A DNA stretch of 29,188 bases from Gymnopilus junonius (Eukaryota > Basidiomycota > Agaricomycetes > Agaricales > Galerinaceae), in the NCBI GenBank assembly GCA_015501075.1, contig JADNYJ010000408.1:1-29188 (forward strand), in the 5' to 3' direction. The position numbers and the translations under genes were made by a program. The notes below the pieces were generated by a model. The model saw nothing but the letters and a program-made list of their open reading frames with translations. It was not told where the DNA came from and did no database searches. Below, one piece after another: positions 10,390 to 20,018 of the stretch; position 1 is the stretch's first letter, and each line of letters begins with the position of its first letter.

Positions 10390-11150
10390 TCAGTTCCCCT
10401 TTTGCTGCGATTGCCTCTCTGGATGGGCAGCTTCCTCTTCGATGGCCTCAAATTTAGCAATCAGCTCAAGAACCTGGATGATCATGGTAACCGCAGTCGG
10501 GGGAGGGTAGGGTATATTGAATGAGGGCCACTCAAAGGCGTGGGTGATGGTGGTAACTCTGAGTTTGGTCTTGCATTTGATGACTGGCAGAAGGATGGTG
10601 AAAGCAATGACCAATGCCGGGAAGCGTTGCGCAACGCGAAGGAGGACACGATTTGGTTGCCCTCAGGCAACTGCTCCATATCACGAATGCCAGCTTGAGC
10701 CAAATGGACCTGATTATATCATGCCGGGGGTGGATTAGGGACGGGGTGCAGGAGAACCTGAAGGTAGAAATTCTGGGAGGCAGTGAGGAATGCAAGGCGC
10801 TCCTGACCTTGAAGGTGACCAAATTCACAGTCAAACTTGAAGAAGGCTTGGGCCAGCAGGAGGAACATGAGCCTATGTTTCTTGTCATATGCAGAACAAA
10901 TTTTATCGTGCGCTGATTGTTGGTCTCAGGGTGTACAATAGAGGCCATGCACTTTCCAGTCGGCTATTTGGCATTCCTTATTCTGGTGAAAAAAGGAAGA
11001 GTCGAAGTTAGGACCAGACATCATAAGAGGTGCGACACTTCAACATACACAGTATGCCCAGCACCTGCATGTGGAGCAGTACTTTGGGCGAATGGCAAGC
11101 TGGGCATTGCAGTCTGGTGCACCACAGACAAGAAGGGGAAGGCGGTCCAT
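10390..11150 (-). pseudogene. MYND-type zinc-finger gene carried by the KDZ element
   Basis: ATG 11148-11150 sits in a strong CCACCATGG context. The first exon (11049-11150) ends at a GTATGT donor. A 66-nt intron (10983-11048) with a CTAAC branch site and a pyrimidine-rich CAG acceptor joins phase 0 to the next exon. Across the join the protein reads CGAPDC, then CSTCRCWAYC, then NKECQIADWKVHGLYC, which is the MYND signature (YC-x3-CQ-x3-W-x2-H-x3-C). MYND fingers usually bind proline-rich partner peptides. The remainder is helical (LMFLLLAQAFFKFDCEFG) and the tail has PPP and EEE runs. Two in-frame TGA codons (10926-10928 and 10719-10721) and a likely frameshift near 10630 break it. Confidence 0.75.
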
Positions 11151-12379
11151 GGTGGATTTCGGACAAACAATGTGAGGGCGAGAGAGGTGAGACGAGAGTC
11201 GAGGGATGATCAGTTGTGGGGTGAAAGATCAATAATGATGGCTGTTGAGCAAAAAAGTTTAAGGACCTTCTCGAAAGGAAAAGGTTTAACGGAGAAAGGG
11301 TCCGGACCTCGAGCACACCTCACCTGACAGCTAGAGCCAAATAGGAGATCGAAGAGTTAATTTGCAAGACATCGAAGCAAGCGGCCGCGTCTCATGTACA
11401 GTGTAGTGTATCTTGCAGTTCGACGGATTCGCATCATTGATAACGATGGCCTGGATCCAGGAAAACTTGGTGGAGCTTCAGGTACACTCTGAAAGGTCGC
11501 TCACCTAGCTCTGCCCTGTCCAGCATTCACCAACTAATGTTAGCCCCACCCTGTCCAGCAATCAGCAAGTGTGAGGGTCAGAGAGATGGGACATCCTTGG
11601 AGGGATGATAGCGGGAACTAGGAACGCAACGGTTTCATGATGTCAGCAAATCAGTTGACAGGCCACAGGGATTCTCACATTGGTTGGTTACAAATTCCAT
11701 CACAAACACGGTCCACGTTTGCTGGCACTTGACGACTCCTCATCCAGCCCGCGGCCATCCTCTGGTGCACCAATGTCATCCAGATCACCTAGATTGTAAC
11801 ATCCACAGGCTGGCAGGGATATACGGACAACAATCCCTCAATTGTTTTCACATAACCGAGCATCAATTATCGATGATGTCCTTGCATGAGTGAACTTCGA
11901 GAGACAGGATTGGATGTTAACTGCTGGAAGTGCAGTGATTGATTCACCTATGTCTTTCAAACAGAAGCTGCCATCAAGATGCTCATCACTGCAGTCAGAG
12001 GAGTGATGCGAGACTCCCTCTGAGGTCTGGAGGTGAAATTTGGAAATCCAGTCACCCCATAGCTGCAATTATGAGAATGATGCGAGACCTGCATCGGAGG
12101 TTAGATCATGGAATCTGGAAGTATCCTCCCAATGGCTCCCGACAGACCAGAAGAGGGTGGCCAAAAGGTAAGCCCTGTATTCTTTCTTTCCCTTACCCCT
12201 CTCAACTGCTGTCATTCACAGGTCACGTCCTCACCATAATCTGCAATGCGCCCCTCTGCCTGACACCCAAAAATTGTTCAGCTTACGCAGTCATCACTCA
12301 GTCAATTATCAAGCACTTTCGTGTGGTATGTCTTATGTGCATGCATTTTTTCGATTGTTGTTGAACTGTATCATTGAAG
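11151..12379. other. Non-coding spacer within the KDZ element
   Basis: About 1.2 kb with no convincing exon chain on either strand. It lies between the MYND gene start and the long plus-strand gene, so it probably holds both promoters. Short imperfect repeats are visible: CTGTCCAGCA twice near 11518-11560, and GATGCGAGAC at about 12004 and 12077. Confidence 0.45.
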
Positions 12380-15300
12380 ATGCCTAGTCCTGTGCTGTCT
12401 ACTGATCAGTATGACCGCGAACTGGACACCAATATTTTATCTCTTTCTCAAGAAGACCACGAGGCTCTACTCAGAGCCAAGACCAAGGCTCTCAGTACCA
12501 CAGCACCTGTACCTCAGCGACCTGCACCTCAGTGGATGGAGCCTATTGCCACTATGCCGCATCCAATGCCGCAGTGCCGAAAGCCTAGGGGCGAGGCAAC
12601 TCCTCCTGCCGAACCAACACCAAGGTCTCGTTTACGATCAAACCGGAAGCAGACGGTGCATGCCATGGATGCTGGGTATAGTCTCCCGAATACCCATGCA
12701 CTGTGACAGGGCTCGACGACTACAGGAGATGGCACCAGCAATGGCGATCCAGCAGGGTTGGCCCAATCTTCCATGCAACCACCAGTATCAGGATCGGCAC
12801 AGCCTTCCATGCAAGCTCCCCAGCATCCTAGCAGTGGCGGAGAAACTAGCTTCCCCTACAATCCTTACTATGGACCATATGGTCATCCCCAGGTGATGCT
12901 CCCGCCTGGCTATTATCCCTATGCTGGTCCTGGGTATGGGAACCCACATTTTCCACAACCACCGCCTTCGTGTTCCAACTCTTCTGAGCCCTTGTCGATG
13001 GTTAATGGCTCTGGAGATCATCAGCGTCCATCTCCTCATCCACAAACTGATCACCCACAGCTCAACCATCCGCAGACTAATTCGAACACTGCATATTATC
13101 CACCGACCGCTTACCCATATACTGGCCCACAATACAGGAATCAACATCTGCATTATCCACATCCCAACTCAATGCCTCCATTGTGTTCCCATTCATCAGA
13201 GCCTGCTGTGATGGGCCATCCCCACATTGGTCCAGTGCCTGTCCATCCGATCAATGGCAGCAATCTGACAATCAATACAGCATCCAGAGATGGTTCGGTG
13301 CCTGGTCATCTGGCCCTGGATGGCGATATGATGATCGATGCAGCATCAGGGGATCATCCCCGCCCATCCTCACAGGCCCAACCTGACCATTTACAAGCAG
13401 TGCCCGCAATGGATGGGCAAAACCTGACATCACAAGGTCCCCCTCACCCATCTATCTGTCCACCCAACGATCATCTGTGAACATCTCCCAACTCAAATGG
13501 CAATCTGACGATCGTAACGACAGTCCATGGCGATATGCAGCCATCTGCCAGACCGCAAAATGATTGTCCTCCACCACCTAGCAAGACTGGATCATCCCCC
13601 AAGTCACTGCCTGATGCACATCCAGCTCTGCCTCCGCAAACACCTCCCAATCCAGCAGCTACTGGATCACCTTCATCACCCAATACTCCTGCACAGTTCA
13701 TCTTCGACAATCCTGCACTAACGGGGGTTCAAGAGATTATTGACAAGATGATTGACTCTCCAACTGTCAGACGAATGTCCAAGGAATCTCACGTGGCCCT
13801 CTTCAAGGGATTCAAGGAACTCGATGAGGTTGTCAAGAAGATCAGCAAGCAAACTCACTTATCAGTCAGTCAGATTTGTGACTGGTGGGATGGTCTCAAT
13901 AATCACCCCAATGGACCGACGCTCTGGAACATGTACCAAGCCTTTTTCAAAGCATTCCAGGAGCAGGAGCTAGCACGCCTGGAAGAAAAGGATCATCTGA
14001 AGCATAAGTTATTGAAATATTATCATGGACCTCGTTACTGACAGGGATATTATAGCAGGTTCCATCTCCAGCAAGGCCACGGTTTCAACCTGTTATGATC
14101 ACTTCAAACAGAAATTTGGGGAGAAGAAATATCCTACAGTTTTGCGAGCATGGTACAGCATGCGTCAATTGAGCGAGAGCGGCGATATTTCAAATGCACA
14201 ATGTACTCGTGAATTCAGGAAATTCACGGAAAATATGGACAATCTGGTATGTTCCTTGTCATCCATTCATTCATATCTCACCATCATGTTGTAGATTCGT
14301 AATGCATCTGCTCGGCTAGGCTTTGAAGCAATCTTCCTTGCGGTTGGTGGTATAGTCAACCAAGATCAGAATCTATCCCATCTCGGAGGGAGTGATGCCA
14401 TGAGAGAGGTGAAGTTGATCATCTAGGCAATCTTTCCTTGTAATCTCACATAATGTCACATTGCGTATAGTTCTTTCCCAAACATTATCGCTCCACTGAT
14501 TGCATGGTCATCAGCCACCTGCGAGCGCACGTCTTGTAAGTGTCCTTTGAGCTCCTCTACGCCAAATGCCCATGCAACTTCCCTAGCGACGTCTATCAAA
14601 GCGCCTGGTCACTGAGGGCGAAGACCTTCATGGCGTGCAACAGGCTGATCCATTGACCAGGGCCCCAGATCCCTCTGACATGCCGATCATCAAAGTTGAA
14701 CCATTGTGTACCAATGACACTGACAAGGTGCTGGCCCAATTGAGAGAACTTGTCATTGAGAAAACCTGTAAGCAGGGCCCAAGTTTTCTTTGCGAAGATT
14801 ATACTGACTTTCTATCAGCTAAGTTCGGCATTGACATGCTAAAACGGAACAACCTGGCCTGGAAGACATTACCCTCAATGTGTGCGAAGGCCGGCATCTA
14901 ATTCTCAACTGGCCTGAAGACATGCCATACCCCTGCGATGACAGGTTTAAAAAAGGGATATCGTCAATGAGGCAGGATCAACGTGTCACCCTTCTGGCAG
15001 CTTTGAGCATCAGACCTATCCCTGGTCTTCAAAAAAAAATCTCCTTGGGTAAGTCTCTCCACTTGGACTATAGTCCTTCTGCTGACCTGAATTTCGTAGG
15101 CATCCCTAAGGACCAACCTGTCATTATAGGAGTTCCCCCTCCTGCAGATTCACATCATACTCATGGACATCGCCTCTTTCTTGATGAGGATCAGAAAACT
15201 GAAGATCGAAAAGGCCCCCCTCGCCTCCTTCCCTCTGATAACCTGTCGAATGGCACCGCTGGAAAGAAGCCGCATCTACCTCGAACACTGGAAGGCAGCA

Positions 15301-16661
15301 TCCCGGGCGTGATCATCGTGGATGATGAAAGTCCTCCAGATGCTGTAGAGAATGTTGAGATGGCAACCAAGAACCCCACGATGTCGAAGAAATGGGTGCA
15401 TGAGAATGAGGACGGATTGAGCGATTCCAAGCACGACGTGGTGGTGACGAAGAAGCAAGCGACGTCGAAGAGATGAGCAGAGCCTGTTTCGGAAGAGGAG
15501 GATGACAAGGACGAGACGGAGATGCTGTCCGATGAGGGAGGAGCATCTGAGGCTCCCAAGCACAGTGAGAGGCGGAGACCCGAGCGGCCGACCAAACGCC
15601 TGAGGTTTGAGGAGTCTGATGATGACCCCGAGTATTCCTCTGGGTCCGACCATACTGGCAATGATACAGCCAATGATGCACCCATTGCTCGATCTCCTCG
15701 TTATCTCCAAAGCCATGGTCCTGCTCGACTTTCGACTGACAGCCATTGGCGGTGCTCAAAGGGTTCGTCAAAGGGTAGGTTATACATTCTCAAACTATAT
15801 GCTAAGTATGCTGACATTTCTGTCTCATCAGGCTCGCATCAACCCTCGAAGAAAAATGATGGACAGCGCGCCAAGAAGGTGACCAAATCTACCAAGCCCA
15901 CGAGTAGTGCCAACCAAGCTCCTCTGAAGGCCTTGACCCTCAAGAAACCCTCCCCACCTCCTCCTCCTAAACTCACCCCATGGAGTGAAAGAGTGGCGGA
16001 AGAGCTCTTTGGGGGCAGAGATATGGACGATGGGTCAAAAACTCCTGTACTAGATCGGCAGGTAGATAACAAAGGCAAGCATAGAATGGTGTCCCCTTTG
16101 CCTTGGCCATTCCAGCCAATGCTCCCCCCACCTCATCCTGCGGGCATTCCCAGTTTGCCACCTCGCTCCCCTATGCCGAGTTCATGACGAGATGATGCCC
16201 CATGGCCCCATCATTTGCCACCTCATCCTGCGGACATCCCCAGTTTGCCACCTCAATTGCCACCTCGTCCTGTGGACATCCCCAGTTTGCCGCCTCCATC
16301 TCCTACCTCAAACTCATGACGAGATGATGCCCCATGGCCCCATCAATTGCCACCTTGGCAGGGAGGCTATTATGCTCCCCCGATGCCTCCCTATGCAGCA
16401 GCATATCATGGACCCAATGCGCCTGTTGACCATCGCGGCACTCCCTCGAATTGGCAATCGACTGCTCCGGGGCTGCCTTGGTATGGACCACCAGGCAATG
16501 GCTTTTGGGTTGGGCCTCTGCACTATCCAGGTCCATATGGATATCCTCCTCAAAACGGTCTGCCAGCACATGGTGGCCAACCGCCGCAGGTAGGGGCATC
16601 CACCCAGCTGGCAGATGATGCGCAGGCACAAGGAGCAGCAATTCAGCCACAAGGCAAGTAG
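12380..16661 (+). pseudogene. Long proline-rich cargo gene of the KDZ element, TGA-interrupted
   Basis: ATG 12380 opens a single frame to about 14041, broken only by TGA at 12704 and 13478. It gives a Pro/Tyr/Gly/His-rich N-terminus and then a helical domain (SKESHVALFKGFKELDEVVK, ICDWWDGLNNHPNG, WNMYQAFFKAF). Introns at about 14248-14294 and near 14409-14470 join GFEAIFLAVGGIVNQ to FFPKHYRSTD. A second continuous frame, 14880-16661, carries NWPEDMPYP, acidic and basic low-complexity parts (KHSERRRPERPTKRLRF) and a Pro-rich tail, broken only by TGA at 15474, 16185 and 16317. A one-base deletion near 14899 separates the two frames. The helical parts resemble agaricomycete transposon-linked proteins of unknown function. 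It may be one gene or two. Confidence 0.6.
16183..16346 (+). repeat. 132-bp in-frame tandem repeat containing a stop codon
   Basis: The block starting TCATGACGAGATGATGCCCC at 16183 recurs at 16315 with a period of 132 bp (44 codons). Smaller units of the type CCACCTCATCCTGCGG and CCCCAGTTTGCC recur within and just before it. Both copies carry the same in-frame TGA, so the stop most simply predates the duplication. Confidence 0.8.
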
Positions 16662-17214
16662 GGGGACTCTGCCATTTTGTGTTTGTCTTATTCTTGTATG
16701 TATACATTTTGGATTCTGATTGTCTTGCCACTACGTATTCACAGACCCACCTCTTGCTAACTTGTATCATCCACTGTGACTACAATTCGTCTTGCCAGAC
16801 TCCCTGCTGCTTCTTAATTACATACCCTCGTTCTGTTTTTGTCTACCACACTGCATATCTTGAATTTTCCCATCATTTCCCCATCGCCCGTCATATGTTT
16901 ATGTATTCCCTGTACCTGATTTCCATCCTAATGAACTACCTTGGTCATCGCACAACTTTGACAAGATATGAAGAATATCAATATTCTATGCTAACAGCAT
17001 GGGATCAAGTGAAATCAAAAACGTCAAAACTATAGCAAATCTATGCAATCTCTGGAAATACCATAGTGACGACTTAGCAATTGCTGGTTGATCGCTGGAG
17101 ATGATCCCGTTGGATGTGAATGCAATCCTTCGATGATCTCTGGTTCGGGGATTCAGATGGACAATCTCAATTGAGAAGGATGATCGAGCTACATAGGTGG
17201 CATTCTTCCCTTTT
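16662..17214. other. 3' subterminal region of the KDZ element
   Basis: No gene could be supported. The sequence is AT-rich, and a 118-codon open frame at 16679-17035 has no recognisable domain. It ends at the right terminal inverted repeat. Confidence 0.4.
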
Positions 17215-17256
17215 TAAACCTGGCCTTAAGGTGGTCGGCATCTGGTGCCAGAGGTG
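17215..17256 (-). repeat. Right terminal inverted repeat of the KDZ element
   Basis: The reverse complement begins CACCTCTGGCACCAGATGCC and matches the left repeat at 39 of 42 positions. It is followed directly by the second copy of the 8-bp duplication. Confidence 0.92.
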
Positions 17257-17264
17257 GAAAATGG
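17257..17264. repeat. Target-site duplication of the KDZ element, right copy
   Basis: GAAAATGG, identical to 2352-2359, directly follows the right terminal inverted repeat. Confidence 0.9.
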
Positions 17265-17733
17265 ACTGTTGAACTGATTGCTTAATTGATTGCTTAGTGT
17301 ATGTTCTGTAACATGTCAAAAATGTATTGCTACAACTGTATTTGTAATCTGTATTGTATGTATTGCATGCTCAAGGAGTGTAAAAAGGAGCAGCTGAGTG
17401 TCTACTGCTATTGTGCCAGTTTACTGCACTTAAGACTTCCATTTGTGATCAACCTTGCTTGTAGATGAAAGTAGACTCAGATGTAGGGCCAACTTCCAGA
17501 ATCAAAAGAAAACAGCCATAATTTGTCACTGGTAGAATTAAATGTTCTTCGAAGACAAAAGCCATGTCATGATAAGATGTGCCAGGTGAGTCTAGGATCA
17601 TTCGTAAAGCACAACATTTTGAAAGAGAATGGACAGATGTTCAACGGAGTGTGCAATGCCATATGCAGGGATTAGGACAGGGCAAGATGGAAACTCCCAT
17701 GAACAGCGTTGATGGAGGCCGTCTGCATAGAAC
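17265..17733. other. Flanking DNA between the two DNA transposons
   Basis: No gene is seen. This is the right side of the locus the KDZ element entered. Together with 2136-2351 it reconstitutes the pre-insertion site. Confidence 0.45.
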
Positions 17734-17741
17734 ATCAGCTC

Positions 17742-18487
17742 TAAGGCTCCAACCGTACTATATACCTACCGTATATATACGGTTAATACTGTATACGTAT
17801 ACGTATATGTATAGACCCCCATCGAGAAATCCCAGTATACAGTAAATATACAGTATACTGTACAGTTATACGGTTAGGCTCAGGTGGCTTACCCAGCACC
17901 CTCGGCATTGCTTATAAACGCTGATGTCACGGTTCGTGACTCCACAATCTCTTACTTCAACCATCTACAACACCAGCAAAGGCTTTCAACGCGTACGCTG
18001 TGGGCTGATCTGCCCTTCGTGATATCCCTTTTCCATTCATTTCATCGTTATACCTCACTACAACCCAATATATCTGTGCTTTCCTCCATGAACTGCTGTT
18101 TTAACCCCTCCCCCCTGAGTTGCAATGCCGATCACTGCATCACTGAATTTCAAATTGCTTGCCATTCATTATCAATGCGCGACAAGACTATTCGGGAGGC
18201 ATTATTAGCAAAGGTGTGGATTCGGAGTGGCCTTTTCAACTGGAGAGACCCGGACGAGCTTACAGCACCTCGCAAAAAGCATAGGAGCATGTCAGGCAAG
18301 AAGGATTGACCCATAGGCGGCCGTAGAACTCTGTTTTTCGTAAATAGAAAAAATATTTTTATTTCTTTTTTGGAACCGTATACAACTAGCCGTATAACCG
18401 TATATATACAGTAAATATACACTAAACAACCGTATCCGTATATTTAAGTTGTCGACCCTATACGTATACTATATGGTTGGAGCCTTA
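17742..18487. mobile_element. 746-bp non-autonomous DNA transposon (8-bp TSD, hAT- or KDZ-like)
   Basis: The ends form a perfect 13-bp inverted repeat (TAAGGCTCCAACC at 17742-17754 and its complement at 18475-18487). ATCAGCTC is duplicated at 17734-17741 and 18488-18495. Both subterminal zones, about 100 bp each, are built from GTATAC/GTATATATAC palindromes and share TACAGTAAATATACA. Subterminal motifs of this kind are typical of transposase binding regions. An 8-bp duplication fits hAT or KDZ; the termini differ from those of the 14.9-kb element. The only internal open frame (17884-18309, 141 codons) has no recognisable transposase motif, so mobilisation in trans is inferred. Confidence 0.85.
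17884..18309 (+). other. Open frame inside the small transposon, uncertain
   Basis: 141 codons starting MAYPAPSALLINADVTVRDS and ending in a basic tail (RKKHRSMSGKKD). It fills most of the element between the AT-rich subterminal zones. No family recognised. It may be chance coding, a captured host fragment or a transposase remnant. Confidence 0.25.
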
Positions 18488-18495
18488 ATCAGCTC

Positions 18496-18799
18496 ACAAT
18501 GACCGTAGCAGTTACATAAAGTCCTGATCAGTACCGCCAAGGAAAAAAGGGTGTGGATGCATTGTCTGCAGTGATCAGATCTAGTAAAGCTTGAGTACAT
18601 AAAACAGCGTGCTGATTGCGGAAATTCCAAAAGATCTAGGAAACAGACAAAGAGTAGTGATATATGTGCTAATATGCACTATGGTTTCATGCTCACTTGA
18701 ATTATGGAAACCAATGGAGGGAGACTCGGGAGTGGAGATGAGATGCATACGGAGACGAAGGACGATTCAGCACACATCAAGAAGAGTCAATGGTCAGAC
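18496..18799. other. Unassigned sequence between small transposon and kinase pseudogene
   Basis: Nothing supported. It may contain badly decayed 5' exons of the kinase-like pseudogene that follows. Confidence 0.35.
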
Positions 18800-19975
18800 T
18801 TTCAACTTTAGAGGAGCAGCCAAATTCAAGCCAATTTTTATCCTTCAGTTCATGTTCAACAATTCAATGAATATTTCAGAAAAATGGATGTACCGTAAGT
18901 TCTTAATCCACTGATTTCCTGCCAGTCATCATAGCCATGATGTGCATAAATACGAATAGTTTTTTTTGCATGACGCTCTTCAAGAAACACCTTTTCTCAC
19001 CCCTGTTCAGCATTTGCGTCACATCAATAATCATTTCCGAAAACCACACTGAACCACCGTCGTTATAGTCCACAGCCGTTCAAGGAAGAACTATTCAGGT
19101 TTAATCTACAAATGAAGGTATGTGCATCGAACTGCTGTATCTAGTCTTTATGTAATATTGTATGCTTATGGCTCTGCTGGAACTATCCTTCAAGTCCCTT
19201 TTGAACTCGAAAGAGGAAGACTACACGATTTCGCAGAATTGCAAGGATTCTGGCATTCCCCCCTCACAGTCTCCTGGTTTCGAGAGCGCGGATATGTGTA
19301 TGCGCCCTCCACAAATAATAACTTAAAGTCTCAACCTCCTTCTGAACTACTTCATGAGGTCGATTATCCATACGCATCTTATGATTGTTCTGGAATTATG
19401 CCACAAAGGGCCTTAAATATCTCTGTCAGTCTTATTGAGTCTTTTCTAGATTTCACCTACATTATTTTTAGCGAAAAGTATTGTTTGCTCAAGATTCTCT
19501 TGGTCGGCATGTCACTATTAAGATTGTACGGACTGACTCGGATGAACACCGTGTGCTTCGTTTCTTAAACGAACAAAGCCCAGATACACCTCAAAGCGAA
19601 CTGCCTCATTCCTGTGCTAGACTTTCTTCCAAATGGAAGCTATGTTTTTGTTGTTATGCCCAGGTGTGTCGCTCGGTATCGTCGTGAGAACAACTAATGT
19701 TCTCCATATCTGCAGGTGGGGTTCTTCGATTCATCTTCCTTGGATAACTAATGCTCGCGAGGTCCTCGAGATCCATGCATTCTATGTTGAAGGTATGATA
19801 CTATCAAGCCTTATTCTGCATCTCTCCAATTTCAACCTAGGCACTGGCATTTCTTCATGAACACACAAGTTCTAAAGGAAAATCAGTCACCTTTGGTAGC
19901 ACCATTCGCTGCGTACAAGTTTGGCTGCTTCTTGACAAAAAGAACCAAGTTGAGTTAGCTATACATTTTTATTGC
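18800..19975 (+). pseudogene. Broken duplicate of the kinase-like gene
   Basis: From 19190 the sequence parallels the minus-strand gene at 20019-22963 exon by exon. FELERGRLHDF, FWHSPLTVSWFRERGYVY and EVDYPYASYDCSG are followed by an intron at the same place, then LFAQDSLGRHVTIKIVR (the VAIK-type lysine region) and GSSIHLPWITNAREVLEI. A one-base shift near 19591 and an indel near 19775 break the frame. Similarity ends after LAFLHEH near 19880, before the catalytic loop, so no active site can be made. A weaker match (GAAKFKPIF near 18815) suggests it once extended further 5'. It lies tail-to-tail with the fuller copy. Confidence 0.8.
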
Positions 19976-20018
19976 ATATTCTGATCAGGTATCAGATAAA
20001 CTATACATAAAAAAGAGA

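Larger units (their letters stand above)
2360..17256 (+). mobile_element. Complete 14.9-kb KDZ-class DNA transposon with Ulp1 and cargo genes
   Basis: Both ends are defined from the sequence. The terminal inverted repeats at 2360-2401 and 17215-17256 match at 39 of 42 positions, and a perfect 8-bp duplication (GAAAATGG) flanks them. Inside is a KDZ (Kyakuja-Dileera-Zisupton) transposase fused to a C48/Ulp1-type peptidase, a combination known from basidiomycete KDZ elements. The element also holds at least five accessory reading frames on both strands, including a MYND zinc finger. Several of the genes carry premature TGA codons, so this copy is probably not autonomous now. The intact termini show it arrived by transposition as a single unit of this size. 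Confidence 0.92.

Noticed and set aside
8400..12379. A TET/JBP dioxygenase gene, known to travel with some fungal KDZ elements
   Set aside because: I looked on both strands for the HxD...H iron-binding pattern and 2-oxoglutarate arginine context in plausible exons and found none; the coding signals here resolve into a MYND gene and two other cargo genes.
15191..15771. Overlapping minus-strand open frames of 150-165 codons
   Set aside because: They mirror the low-complexity acidic and Ser-rich coding region of the plus-strand gene and have biased, repetitive composition.
2775..16319. Repeat-induced point mutation (RIP) as the cause of the TGA codons
   Set aside because: Classic RIP also generates many TAA/TAG and CpA to TpA changes; the stops here are all TGA at CGA-like positions, which points to CpG deamination.
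17742..18487. GTATAC/GTATATATAC palindromes as a replication origin or operator cluster
   Set aside because: They lie just inside the inverted repeats of a small transposon with a target duplication, so subterminal transposase-binding repeats explain them better.
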